This document shows, in pieces, positions 25,400-33,881 of a stretch of 64,000 nucleotides of DNA. The notes under the pieces are model-generated. The model saw only the letters and a list, made by a program, of their open reading frames with translations, was not told the DNA's origin and did no database searches. This DNA comes from Litoreibacter roseus. GTDB lineage: Bacteria > Pseudomonadota > Alphaproteobacteria > Rhodobacterales > Rhodobacteraceae. The stretch covers positions 124,001 through 188,000 of the forward strand of contig NZ_BLJE01000005.1 of assembly GCF_009811795.1 (NCBI RefSeq), given 5' to 3'. Made by a program: the position numbers and the translations under genes. Position 1 is the first letter of the stretch. Each line of letters begins with the position of its first letter.

Positions 25400-27061
25400 T
25401 TGCTGTATTCACGCACCCAAACCGACCTTCACCCCGCAGCCATCGCCTATGCACAGGACGTCACGGCGGGTCAGATGTCACGACGAGAATTTCTCAGCCG
25501 CGCCACGTCGCTGGGCCTTACGGCGACGGCGGCTTACGCGCTGATCGGCGCCGTGCCGCCTGCACGCGCAGAAGGTCATGCACAGGATGGCGGAACACTG
25601 CGGATCGAAAGCACTGTGAAGGCCCTGAAAGACCCGCGGACATATGACTGGCCGCAGATGTCGAACTTTACCCGCGGATGGCTGGAATATCTGGTCGAAT
25701 ACAATGCAGATGGCAGCTTCCGCGGAATCCTTCTGGACAGCTGGGACGTCAACCCGGACGCGACCGAATATACGTTGAAGATCCGCGAGGGCGTGACATG
25801 GAACAACGGTGATCCGTTCACAGCCCAAGACGTCGCCTTCAACATCGAACGGTGGTGCGACCGCAGCGTCGAGGGCAATTCGATGGCCAGCCGCATGGGG
25901 TCTCTGATCGACGAAGACACAGGCGTAGCACGCGAAGGCGCAATTGAAGTGGCCGACGACCAGACCGTTATTCTGCGCCCCGGCACCGCCGACATCACAC
26001 TGATCGCGGGATTTTCCGATTATCCCGCCGCTATCGTTCATTCGTCTTTTGACGGTGACCCGCTGTCCAATCCGATTGGGACCGGTCCCTTTCTGCCCGA
26101 CGGCTTCGAGGTCGGTGTCCGGTGCGCATTGGTGCGCAACACCGATCATGACTGGTGGGGCAAGGGCGTCATTGGCGAGGCCGCTTTGGAGCGGATCGAA
26201 TACGTGGATTACGGCACGGATCAAGCGGCTATCGTGGCTGCCGTCGACGCCGACGAGGTCGATATGATCTACGAAAGCCTCGGCGAGTTCATCGAGATCT
26301 TCGATGCCATTGGCTGGGTCAAATCCGAAGCCGTGACCGCCAATACGATGGTCACCCGCCCCAATCAGGTGGCCGAGGTCGATGGCATACAGCCCTACGC
26401 GGATGTCCGGGTGCGCAAGGCGCTTGCAATGGCTGTGAACAATGCGGTCTGCCTTGAACTCGGTTACGCCAATCAGGGCGTCGTTGCGGAAAACCATCAC
26501 GTCTGTCCGATCCATCCGGAATATGCCGAGATCTCCGACCCAACCTACGATCCGGCAGCCGCCATGGCTTTGCTGGAGGAGGTAGGCCTCGCCGATTTCG
26601 AGCATGATCTGGTCTCTATCGATGACACATGGCGGCGCGATACCTCTGACGCTATCGCCGCGCAGCTGCGGGATGCGGGCATCAAGATCAAACGGACGAT
26701 CATTCCCGGCTCAACCTTCTGGAACGACTGGACCAAATATCCATTCTCGACCACTGACTGGGCCCAGCGTCCGCTGGGGGTGCAGGTCTTGGCGCTGGCC
26801 TACCGGTCTGGCGAACCATGGAATGAAAGCGGATTCTCAAATCCCGAGTTCGACAGCCTTCTGAACGAGGCGCTGTCCATCGCGGATGCGGACAGTCGGC
26901 GCGAGACGATGGCAAAGATCCAGCAGATCATGCAGGACGAAGGCGTGGTGATCCAACCCTACTGGCGCTCCACCTACCGCCATTACAAGGAACAAGTAAT
27001 CGGCGCCGATATGCACCCAACCTTTGAGATCCACGTCTACAAACTTGCACTTGCTGCGTGA
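25400..27061 (+). CDS. ABC transporter family 5 (DppA/OppA-like) substrate-binding protein with Tat signal
   Basis: 553 residues. The twin-arginine signal [20 protein letters not shown] (about 28-47) comes after a 27-residue N-region. The family 5 fold is recognisable from [40 protein letters not shown] and [15 protein letters not shown]. Such proteins bind peptides, nickel, opines or other medium-sized ligands. Export in folded form by Tat hints at a cofactor or tight fold. No transporter membrane genes are adjacent. The only good start is at 25400, whose strand and spacing give it a promoter in the 110 bp after the terminator. Confidence 0.9.
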   Translation: MLYSRTQTDLHPAAIAYAQDVTAGQMSRREFLSRATSLGLTATAAYALIGAVPPARAEGHAQDGGTLRIESTVKALKDPRTYDWPQMSNFTRGWLEYLVEYNADGSFRGILLDSWDVNPDATEYTLKIREGVTWNNGDPFTAQDVAFNIERWCDRSVEGNSMASRMGSLIDEDTGVAREGAIEVADDQTVILRPGTADITLIAGFSDYPAAIVHSSFDGDPLSNPIGTGPFLPDGFEVGVRCALVRNTDHDWWGKGVIGEAALERIEYVDYGTDQAAIVAAVDADEVDMIYESLGEFIEIFDAIGWVKSEAVTANTMVTRPNQVAEVDGIQPYADVRVRKALAMAVNNAVCLELGYANQGVVAENHHVCPIHPEYAEISDPTYDPAAAMALLEEVGLADFEHDLVSIDDTWRRDTSDAIAAQLRDAGIKIKRTIIPGSTFWNDWTKYPFSTTDWAQRPLGVQVLALAYRSGEPWNESGFSNPEFDSLLNEALSIADADSRRETMAKIQQIMQDEGVVIQPYWRSTYRHYKEQVIGADMHPTFEIHVYKLALAA

Positions 27062-27103
27062 GCACAGGTTATTGAAACCGAAAGGGGTTTCCCTTATATC
27101 TAG

Positions 27104-27425
27104 AATGTCCTTCGGGACTATGGACATAAACGCGCTCGTAATAAGCGGATCGGACCCGGGGGCGGTACCCGGCGACTCCACCAAAACCCGTTCATTTGGC
27201 GGACAGAGGGGTCGAAACAGGATCGACGAACGTCTAAAGGGGTTAGCTTTGTCTCGGTGAGTTACCACCGTTATCGGTACACTTAAGCTAGTTGCAAATG
27301 ACAACAAAGCTCCAGTAGCCCTCGCAGCGTAAGCTGTGCGGAACACTGAAAATTAAGTCCTTGCGCCTAGCAGCGTAAGGCGGGGTTCGCAGGCACCTGG
27401 CAACAGAAGCCTGCATCTTCCCTCC
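27104..27425 (+). ncRNA. ssrA: Circularly permuted two-piece tmRNA
   Basis: The gene is permuted. The acceptor piece comes first, ending with the T-arm-like CCCGGGGGCGGTACCCGG and CGACTCC-A-CCA (CCA at 27181-27183). A short intervening spacer (27184-27207) follows, then the coding piece, starting GGGGTCG (27208-27214), which pairs with CGACTCC (27173-27179; one G-U). The resume codon GCA is at 27294, and the tag reads ANDNKAPVALAA with a TAA at 27330-27332, matching the alphaproteobacterial tag. tmRNA rescues stalled ribosomes and marks products for ClpXP. Outer ends are approximate. The adaptor gene sspB lies 2.3 kb downstream. Confidence 0.94.
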
Positions 27426-27550
27426 TGCAGCGATACCCTTGACCACCCTGACCCGGCACGGCATGTTTGGCCTATGGGGCTTGCGAGCACCCCGTGAGGC
27501 AAAGGCCAGAGTTTCGCATCCCAGCTTAACGCCATATCCGGGGTGCACAT

Positions 27551-28348
27551 ATGCCAGCGTTCAACGAAATATCACCCGACAATCTCACGCGCAGGGTCGG
27601 CCTGCCCGACGCGCCAGTCTTGATAGATGTGCGCATCGAGGAAGACGTGGCCGCGATTGCGGCCCGCGTGCCGACCGCCCTGCCCTGCGCATTTCAGTCC
27701 GTCGCCGATCTTGTACCCACGCTTGGGACGCGCCCGGCGGTCGTAATCTGCCACAAGGGCCTCAAGCTCAGCCACGGCGCGGCTGCGGTCTTGCGCAGTC
27801 ATGGCGTCGCGGCCGAAGTGCTGGACGGCGGCATGGTTGGATGGTCAGAGGCCGGGTTACCAATGGTACCCATGGGTGCCTACCCCGGACCGCTTTGGGT
27901 GACACGCCACAGGCCCAAGATCGACCGCATCGCATGCCCGTGGCTGATCCGCAGATTTGTTGATCCGACAGCCCGGTTCCTGTTTGTGCCCCCGGCCCAA
28001 GTGCAGGATGTCGCGACCCGTTTTGGGGCAACTCCCTTCGACATGCCAGACGGCGATTGGAGCCACAAAGGCACATTCTGCACCTTTGACAAGATGGTCG
28101 AAACCTTCGGGTTGACCACCCCAGCCTTGACCCGACTGGCCACCGTGGTGCGTGCGGCGGATACAGGTCGTCACGATTTGGCCCCCGAAGCTGCAGGTCT
28201 TCTTGCCGTCTCAGTCGGACTGTCACGGAAATTTCGCAATGATCTGGAACAGCTAGATGCCGGAATGATGCTCTACGACGCGCTCTATCGCTGGGCGCGG
28301 GATGGTCAGGGCGAAGATCACGAGTGGCCTGAAGGACATCTTTCATGA
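27551..28348 (+). CDS. chrB: Rhodanese-ChrB fusion chromate resistance protein
   Basis: 265 residues. Residues 1-105 form a rhodanese-like domain with the cysteine loop CHKGLKLSHG (Cys67). Residues from about 110 form the ChrB C-terminal domain, with RPKIDRIACPWLIRRFVDPT, FVPPAQVQ and FCTFDKMVETFGL. ChrB proteins sense chromate or support its reduction; fusion to rhodanese is common in this family. The gene overlaps chrA by four bases (ATGA at 28345-28348), so the two are translated together. It starts 125 bp after the tmRNA. Confidence 0.88.
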   Translation: MPAFNEISPDNLTRRVGLPDAPVLIDVRIEEDVAAIAARVPTALPCAFQSVADLVPTLGTRPAVVICHKGLKLSHGAAAVLRSHGVAAEVLDGGMVGWSEAGLPMVPMGAYPGPLWVTRHRPKIDRIACPWLIRRFVDPTARFLFVPPAQVQDVATRFGATPFDMPDGDWSHKGTFCTFDKMVETFGLTTPALTRLATVVRAADTGRHDLAPEAAGLLAVSVGLSRKFRNDLEQLDAGMMLYDALYRWARDGQGEDHEWPEGHLS

Positions 28349-29616
28349 GCGTTTCCCAGTCCGAACTTTTCCGCGTGTTCGGCCGCGTTGGTGTTTTGTC
28401 CTTCGGCGGCCCCGCAGCACAAATCGCGCTGATGCACAAGGAACTGGTCGAGGATCGCCCGTGGCTGACCGAGGACCAGTTTCTGCGCGCGCTGTCGTTT
28501 TGTATGCTTCTGCCCGGTCCGGAGGCGATGCAATTGGCAACTTATGCGGGCTGGCGGCTGAACGGGGTGAGCGGTGGACTGATCGCGGGACTTCTTTTCG
28601 TTTTGCCTGGCGCTGCGGTCATCCTCGCGCTGGCGCTGACTTATGCCTATATCGGCGACCTGCCGATCGTTCAGGTTCTTTTTCTGGGCGTGAAAGCCAC
28701 GGTCGTCATCGTCGTCCTTCAAGCGCTGGCAAAGGTTGCCGGCAAGGCGCTGCTGACGCCGCTGCATTGGGTGATCGCGGCACTCAGCTTCATGGCAATT
28801 TATCTGTTCGATACGCCCTTTCCGCTGGTGATCCTTGCTGCAGCCCTGATCGGCGGGCTGTTTCTGGCGCCCGCCCCCTCAAAGGAAGTTCCGTCGGAGC
28901 CCGTGAAGACCGTGAGCACCCTGCGCACAATCGCTATATGGGGCGCGCTGTGGCTGATGCCGCTTCTGGCGATTTTGATTGTTGCACCAGGTTTTCTAAG
29001 CGATCTGGCGCTGTTCTTTTCCACCCTCGCCGTCGTGACGTTCGGCGGCGCCTATGCCGTTCTGACCTACATGACCCAAGCGGTTGTAGGCGAATTTGGA
29101 TGGATTACGACGGCGCAGATGATGGACGCCTTGGGTTTGGCAGAGACCACGCCGGGCCCTCTCATCCTTGTCACGCAGTTCGTCGGAATGCTGGCGGGCT
29201 TTCGCGAGGGCGGTTTGGGCCTCTCACTCATCGCGGGTGTGGTGACGCTGTGGATGACCTTCGCGCCCTGCTTTTTATGGATTTTCGCCGGGGCGCCTTA
29301 CATCGACGGGCTCGCGAACAAACCCCGTCTGTCGGGCGCGCTCAGCGCAATTACAGCAGCGGTTGTGGGCGTGATCGCCAATCTCAGCTTATGGTTTGCC
29401 TCCGCCTTGTGGTTCTCGGCAGAGGCGGTGTTTTCTTGGCAGATTGGTGAGATCCTTGATCTGGCCATCACCTTGCCAGATCTGACGACGTTACAATGGC
29501 AGCCAGTTCTGATCACCGCGTTAGCTGCTGCATTATTGATCTGGCGGAAGCTCGACTTGCTCATTGTGCTGCCACTTATGGCGCTTGCGGCGGTGGGGCT
29601 GTCGTTGATGGTCTGA
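28345..29616 (+). CDS. chrA: Chromate transporter ChrA
   Basis: 423 residues, about 10-12 membrane spans. It has the two-domain (long-chain) CHR architecture. The first half carries FGRVGVLSFGGPAAQIALMH and LPGPEAMQLATYAGWRL; the second half repeats the pattern with VVTFGGAYAVLTYMTQAVV and ETTPGPLILVTQFVGMLAGF. These FGGP/PGP motifs are the CHR signature. It exports chromate using the membrane potential or proton gradient, giving resistance. It is coupled to the rhodanese-ChrB gene. The pair sits between tmRNA and its adaptor gene sspB, which may indicate an inserted cassette. Confidence 0.95.
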   Translation: MSVSQSELFRVFGRVGVLSFGGPAAQIALMHKELVEDRPWLTEDQFLRALSFCMLLPGPEAMQLATYAGWRLNGVSGGLIAGLLFVLPGAAVILALALTYAYIGDLPIVQVLFLGVKATVVIVVLQALAKVAGKALLTPLHWVIAALSFMAIYLFDTPFPLVILAAALIGGLFLAPAPSKEVPSEPVKTVSTLRTIAIWGALWLMPLLAILIVAPGFLSDLALFFSTLAVVTFGGAYAVLTYMTQAVVGEFGWITTAQMMDALGLAETTPGPLILVTQFVGMLAGFREGGLGLSLIAGVVTLWMTFAPCFLWIFAGAPYIDGLANKPRLSGALSAITAAVVGVIANLSLWFASALWFSAEAVFSWQIGEILDLAITLPDLTTLQWQPVLITALAAALLIWRKLDLLIVLPLMALAAVGLSLMV

Positions 29617-29672
29617 CCCCCTTTCCATCGGATCAGAATTCCTTATGTTGAACGGGACAGAGGGGCTGATCC

Positions 29673-30188
29673 ATGAGTGATAGTATCGACTATGGCAACA
29701 AGATGCACCGCGCGATGCGGGGTCTGATTGCCGAGGTTCTCACAGAAGTGGGGGAACGGGGCCTGCCGGGCGAGCATCATTTCTTTGTCACCTTCGACAC
29801 GCAAAACCCTGATGTCGAAATGGCAGACTGGCTCTTTGACCGCTATCCGGAGGAGATGACTATCGTCATTCAGCACTGGTTTGACGGACTTGTGGTGGGC
29901 GAAGATGGATTTCAGATCACACTGAATTTTGGCGACTCGCCCGAACCCCTGTCGATCCCGTTCAGTGCCATTCGAACCTTCGTCGATCCGTCGGTCGAGT
30001 TCGGCCTGCGCTTTGAGACACAAGACGATCAGGACGAGGGTGATCCTGAGATTGTGGAGATCGCAGAGCTTGATCTGGACACGCTCGAAGCCGAAGTGCC
30101 CGATGTGAAATCCGAACCTGAAAAAGACGATGAGCCACCGCAAAAAGAAGCGGAAGTCGTGAGTCTCGATAGTTTTCGCAAACCCTGA
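29673..30188 (+). CDS. sspB: SspB-alpha, ClpXP adaptor for ssrA-tagged proteins
   Basis: 171 residues. The N-terminal domain (1-120) follows the alphaproteobacterial SspB pattern: YGNKMHRAMRGLIAEVLTEV, HHFFVTFDTQNPDVEMADWL, EMTIVIQHWFDGLVVGEDGF and IPFSAIRTFVDPSVEFGLRF. An acidic, Pro-rich linker follows. The C-terminal tail VVSLDSFRKP is the ClpX-tethering peptide. It brings tmRNA-tagged proteins to ClpXP for degradation. Its gene is 2.3 kb from the tmRNA gene, with the chr pair between. fumC follows on the same strand. Confidence 0.93.
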   Translation: MSDSIDYGNKMHRAMRGLIAEVLTEVGERGLPGEHHFFVTFDTQNPDVEMADWLFDRYPEEMTIVIQHWFDGLVVGEDGFQITLNFGDSPEPLSIPFSAIRTFVDPSVEFGLRFETQDDQDEGDPEIVEIAELDLDTLEAEVPDVKSEPEKDDEPPQKEAEVVSLDSFRKP

Positions 30189-30194
30189 CCCAAC

Positions 30195-30208
30195 TGTTAG
30201 CGCAACCT
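30195..30208. promoter_or_regulatory. LacI-type half-degenerate operator upstream of fumC
   Basis: TGTTAGCGCAACCT. The left arm TGTTA and central CG match the sites before gap1 and gap2, while the right arm (AACC) is degenerate. The same variant (TGTTAGCGCAACCA) precedes fda. It lies 65 bp upstream of the fumC ATG. Confidence 0.5.
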
Positions 30209-30272
30209 TCGATTGTCATCTTTGGGCGGCCCCGCTAAATCGGGGCGACCCTAGGACAAAAGGACTGCGACC

Positions 30273-31664
30273 ATGACCAACACCCGGACCGAGACCGACA
30301 GCTTTGGCCCTTTAGAGGTTCCTTCGGACAAATATTGGGGCGCGCAGACCCAACGCTCCATCCTGAACTTTCCGATTGGTTGGGAACGCCAGCCGGTGGC
30401 CATCGTGCGGGCGCTTGGGGTGATCAAGAAGGCCTGCGCACAGGCCAATGCGGCGAGCGGCAAGCTAGATGCGAAGCTGGGCGACGCGATTACCGAGGCC
30501 GCGCAGGAAGTCATTGACGGTAAGCTGGATGACAACTTCCCGTTGGTCGTCTGGCAGACCGGTTCCGGTACGCAATCCAACATGAACGCAAACGAGGTGA
30601 TCGCGAACCGTGCGATTGAAATCCTGGGCGGCGAGATCGGATCCAAGGAACCGGTTCACCCGAACGATCACTGCAACATGGGCCAGTCTTCCAACGATAC
30701 GTTCCCAACGGCCATGCATATCGCGACGGCAATGACGGCACGCGACGTGCTGCTGCCCGGGCTGAAGAAGCTCCATGCCGCGCTTGAGGCGAAGGTGGCA
30801 GAGTTTGACGGGATTATCAAAATCGGCAGAACCCACACGATGGATGCGACCCCGCTGACACTGGCGCAGGAGTTTTCAGGCTATTCCCACCAGGTCGCGA
30901 TGGGGATCAAACGCATCGAGGCTGCCTTGGGCCACATCTACGAGCTGGCACAGGGCGGTACCGCCGTCGGGACCGGCCTCAACACCTCGAAAGACTGGGC
31001 TCAGACCGTGGCGGCCAATATGGCAGAGATCACCGGTCTGCCCTTCGTGACAGCCCCCAACAAGTTCGAAGCGCTGGCCGCCCATGACGCGATGGTCGAG
31101 ATGTCGGGCGCGGTGAAAACAGTCGCGGCATCGCTTTTCAAAATCGCAAATGACATCCGCCTTCTGGGCTCAGGTCCCCGCTGCGGGTTGGGGGAATTGA
31201 TGCTGCCAGAAAACGAACCCGGCTCGTCGATCATGCCGGGCAAGGTCAATCCAACGCAGTGCGAAGCCATGACGCAGGTTTGTGCCCATGTGTTCGGCAA
31301 TGACGCGGCCATCGGGTTCGCGGGCTCTCAGGGTCATTTTGAGTTGAACGTCTACAAGCCGATGATGGCGTACAACCTTTTGCAATCCATGCAGCTTCTG
31401 GGCGACGCCAGCGTGGCGTTCACCGACAACTGCGTTTCAGGCATTGAAGCGAACGCAGAGCGGATCGAAAAACTGATGCGCGAAAGCCTGATGCTGGTGA
31501 CTGCACTGGCGCCCGAGATCGGGTATGACAACGCCACGACAGTCGCGAAGACCGCTCACAAGAACGGGACAACCTTGCGTGAAGAGGCGATCAACTTGGG
31601 CTTTGTCGATGAGGCGACGTTTGACCGTGTGGTGCGCCCCGAGCAGATGACCGGCCCGAAGTGA
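30273..31664 (+). CDS. fumC: Class II fumarate hydratase
   Basis: 463 residues; fumarate to malate in the TCA cycle. The superfamily signature [11 protein letters not shown] is present, with the catalytic serine in the SSI loop. [19 protein letters not shown] and [20 protein letters not shown] form the other active-site arms. [17 protein letters not shown] is the third. Length is typical. It begins a three-gene unit with a DUF4169-like gene (GTG start overlapping the fumC stop) and a ribbon-helix-helix gene. A LacI-type site upstream suggests coordination with glycolytic genes. Confidence 0.97.
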   Translation: MTNTRTETDSFGPLEVPSDKYWGAQTQRSILNFPIGWERQPVAIVRALGVIKKACAQANAASGKLDAKLGDAITEAAQEVIDGKLDDNFPLVVWQTGSGTQSNMNANEVIANRAIEILGGEIGSKEPVHPNDHCNMGQSSNDTFPTAMHIATAMTARDVLLPGLKKLHAALEAKVAEFDGIIKIGRTHTMDATPLTLAQEFSGYSHQVAMGIKRIEAALGHIYELAQGGTAVGTGLNTSKDWAQTVAANMAEITGLPFVTAPNKFEALAAHDAMVEMSGAVKTVAASLFKIANDIRLLGSGPRCGLGELMLPENEPGSSIMPGKVNPTQCEAMTQVCAHVFGNDAAIGFAGSQGHFELNVYKPMMAYNLLQSMQLLGDASVAFTDNCVSGIEANAERIEKLMRESLMLVTALAPEIGYDNATTVAKTAHKNGTTLREEAINLGFVDEATFDRVVRPEQMTGPK

Positions 31665-31834
31665 AGCCGGTCAACCTGAACAAGGCCCGCAAGGCAAAGG
31701 CACGCGCCCAAAAAAAGGCGCGGGCCGAAGAGAATGCGGTAAAGTTCGGGCAGTCGAAAGCGGAGAAATCCAAGACCTCCGCTGAGCGGATCAGCCTTCG
31801 ACAAAAGCTCGACCAACATAAGCTGGATACATGA
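31661..31834 (+). CDS. Small basic DUF4169-like protein
   Basis: 57 residues from a GTG at 31661 that overlaps the fumC stop. It begins [20 protein letters not shown], is Lys/Arg/Ala-rich and helical, and ends [11 protein letters not shown]. The NLNxARKAxAR start is what I know of the DUF4169 family. Its stop overlaps the ATG of the next gene by four bases. Coupling on both sides makes it a real gene. The function is unknown; its charge suggests nucleic-acid or protein binding. Confidence 0.85.
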   Translation: MKPVNLNKARKAKARAQKKARAEENAVKFGQSKAEKSKTSAERISLRQKLDQHKLDT

Positions 31835-32055
31835 CCCGACCCAAAAAGCGGTCGCTGACCCTCAAAGGCCACCGCACGAGCGTGTCGCTGGAAGACAGCT
31901 TCTGGCGGGCTTTCCGAATGATTGCAGCACAGGACAAACGCGCGATTAACGACCTTGCGGCCGAGATCGATGCAACACGGGATGCGGACACAGGTCTTGC
32001 GTCCGCGATCCGGGTTTTCGTCCTAAAATGGTATCAGGATCAGGCGGCGGATTGA
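31831..32055 (+). CDS. Ribbon-helix-helix domain protein
   Basis: 74 residues. KKRSLTLKGHRTSVSLEDSF, then WRAFRMIAAQDKRAINDLAA, is a ribbon-helix-helix (Arc/MetJ-like) fold, with the strand HRTSVSLE expected to contact DNA. It may regulate the fumC unit or another target. It is the last gene of the unit (ATGA overlap with the DUF4169-like gene). No partner toxin is present, so it is unlikely to be an antitoxin. Its end overlaps a small convergent candidate gene by 16 bp. Confidence 0.85.
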   Translation: MTRPKKRSLTLKGHRTSVSLEDSFWRAFRMIAAQDKRAINDLAAEIDATRDADTGLASAIRVFVLKWYQDQAAD

Positions 32056-32297
32056 TCGCTCGCCCGCAAGTAAAGCGGTGCTTGACGCGATCTGTGTACG
32101 GCACGGGCACCCGCCTTCGATGTGCTCGTTTTGATGAACAGACCAAGATCTGCTTCGAATTGTGCACGAAGTTCCTGACGCTCCAGTTCGGATGGCGAAA
32201 GGTCTGCTTGGGTCCGACGACGTTTCACTTTGAAAAAAGGCAAATAGGCACGCATCTTCGGCGCAGTAATTCGTGCTTTCAGCAATTGTGATGGCAT
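32040..32297 (-). CDS. Small hypothetical basic protein
   Basis: 85 residues from the ATG at 32295-32297, preceded by GGGGGAACGTG, a good ribosome binding site. It reads MPSQLLKARITAPKMRAYLP, continues FFKVKRRRTQADLSPSELER and ends LRASDQSAA. Codon choice looks like the neighbours. No family is recognised. The C-terminus overlaps the ribbon-helix-helix gene by 16 bp on the opposite strand. Upstream (32298-32525) is AT-rich, promoter-like sequence with no other gene. Confidence 0.5.
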   Translation of the reverse strand: MPSQLLKARITAPKMRAYLPFFKVKRRRTQADLSPSELERQELRAQFEADLGLFIKTSTSKAGARAVHRSRQAPLYLRASDQSAA

Positions 32298-32525
32298 CAC
32301 GTTCCCCCAAGAAATGAATTGCAGAAAAGAACTTAGACAAATGAACCACATCATTTACGGGGAACAACACTGAATTTTTGTCACAGATTCAGCCGTGTCT
32401 GTAATATTAACGCATAACTTTCTGTTTTTTTTGGAACTTTTTCGTGACGTTAATCATTTCTTAAGATTGCGACGTGGCGTCAGAAATCGAAGAGTGAAGC
32501 ATTTTGGTAACCTTTCGCCCGATTA

Positions 32526-33881
32526 CTAGGCGGATTTTGGCTGAAGACGCAGCCAGATTCCCTTTTCAGCGCGGACTGTGAGATGCGCGACCGGGACCGG
32601 TTCCCGATTTTTGACAACCTCGAATCTAAACGCCCCGACCAACATCGACAGCAGAAGCGGTCCTTCGATCATCGCAAAGCCAGCACCGGGGCAAACCCTT
32701 GGCCCCGTTGAAAAAGGGATAAGTACTTTGCGCTGACAGGCCTTACCGTTCTCCGTGTTCCACCGGCCTGGATCGAAGGCATCGGGGGTATCCCAAAACC
32801 GGGTATGTCGGTGCAAGTGCCAGGGCGAAATCACCATCAACGAGGACGGTGCAATCTTTTTTTTGCGAAATTCTTCCGAACGGGTTGTTTCCCTGACCAT
32901 CATCGGCACAGGCGGATACAATCGCAGCGCCTCGCGAAAGACATCGCGGGACACTTTCAGCCGCGATACGGAGCCGAAATCATCCGTCACATCGCTGGCT
33001 TCTGCCGAAACCTTCGCTTGCCAGTCAGGCGAGCGCGCCAAAAGATAAAGTGACCACGCCAAAGCCGACGCGCTGGTCTCGTGACCCGCCAAAAAGAAGA
33101 TCGCGACCTGATCTACCATTTCTTCCGTCGAGAAGGTCTCCCCCGTTTCCGGATCGGGGGTCAGCATGATCTTGGTTGCCAGATCATCGGGGGCTGTACC
33201 GGCCTTGATCTCGGCCATGCGCCGCGTCGTGAGTTCCTTGATGAGCGTGCGGATAGATGCGGCGGATTTTCGGGTCTGGCGTCTGTGCAGCGGCGACAGC
33301 CGCCCAAAACGCGGAAGAAAAGCGGCGAGATTCAAAAGCGGTTGCTGCCGCTGATAGGTTTGGAATTCGCGAAACACCTGCGCCGCGATCTCGTCCTCGA
33401 TGGGCAAAGAAAAGAGCGTGCGGAATATCACATCCGCGGCCAGAAAGCTCGTCACCTCTTCAATTTCGACAGGCCCAGACAAGTCCATAGCGTTGAGCCG
33501 CGCGCATGCCGCCTCGCCGGCTGCTTTCATGGCCGGATATGTGTCGCGCAAACGCCCCCCTTCGAAGGCCGGGTCGATGATGCGCCGCTGACGCGCCCAA
33601 GCAGCCCCGTTGGTCAGAAAGACGCTGTTTCCCAACAACGGTGCCAACCCGCTGCCAATCCGGTCAGATTTTGGAAAATCTTTCGGCCTGACGTTTAGGA
33701 TCTCGCGGATCAGCTCGGGCTGGTTGACCAGATAGCTTCGAAAAAACGGTGTTCTGAACTCTGCAAGCCACGCCTTATAAAGCCGCGCGGGTTGGGCGGA
33801 CAGAATGTCTTTGCGAAACAGGCGCAGATACTTCCAGAAAGAGACGTTGTCCGCCCGGCTTTCTGGCTTTGGGGGGATCAT
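32526..33881 (-). CDS. Cytochrome P450
   Basis: 451 residues. Heme thiolate loop FSTGPRVCPGAGFAM with Cys397; I-helix oxygen-activation motif AGHETS at 265-270; K-helix EALR at 317-320; and DPGRW (PERF-like) near 370. No membrane anchor is present, so it is a soluble bacterial P450. The style (KDFPKSD, FLTNGAAWARQRRIIDPAF) is of the CYP102/CYP4-like clan. Substrate unknown, perhaps a fatty acid or terpenoid. No ferredoxin or reductase gene is adjacent, so electron donors come from elsewhere. Its start overlaps the stop of the membrane alpha/beta hydrolase gene, implying coupled translation and related substrates. Confidence 0.95.
   Translation of the reverse strand: MIPPKPESRADNVSFWKYLRLFRKDILSAQPARLYKAWLAEFRTPFFRSYLVNQPELIREILNVRPKDFPKSDRIGSGLAPLLGNSVFLTNGAAWARQRRIIDPAFEGGRLRDTYPAMKAAGEAACARLNAMDLSGPVEIEEVTSFLAADVIFRTLFSLPIEDEIAAQVFREFQTYQRQQPLLNLAAFLPRFGRLSPLHRRQTRKSAASIRTLIKELTTRRMAEIKAGTAPDDLATKIMLTPDPETGETFSTEEMVDQVAIFFLAGHETSASALAWSLYLLARSPDWQAKVSAEASDVTDDFGSVSRLKVSRDVFREALRLYPPVPMMVRETTRSEEFRKKKIAPSSLMVISPWHLHRHTRFWDTPDAFDPGRWNTENGKACQRKVLIPFSTGPRVCPGAGFAMIEGPLLLSMLVGAFRFEVVKNREPVPVAHLTVRAEKGIWLRLQPKSA

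Noticed and set aside
25478-26605. A 375-codon minus-strand frame over the family 5 binding protein
   Set aside because: Antisense shadow with no family motif or start signal.
27439-27963. A 174-codon frame following tmRNA
   Set aside because: It overlaps the rhodanese-ChrB gene in another frame and is Arg-rich; the 27551 gene has the CHKG cysteine loop and is coupled to chrA.
28302-29450. A 382-codon plus-strand frame inside the chromate genes
   Set aside because: Out of frame with chrA and full of Arg/Gly as expected for a frame-shifted GC-rich gene; chrA has clear CHR motifs and spans.
31831-32055. Ribbon-helix-helix protein as an antitoxin
   Set aside because: No toxin gene is adjacent. 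It is coupled to the DUF4169-like gene behind fumC instead.
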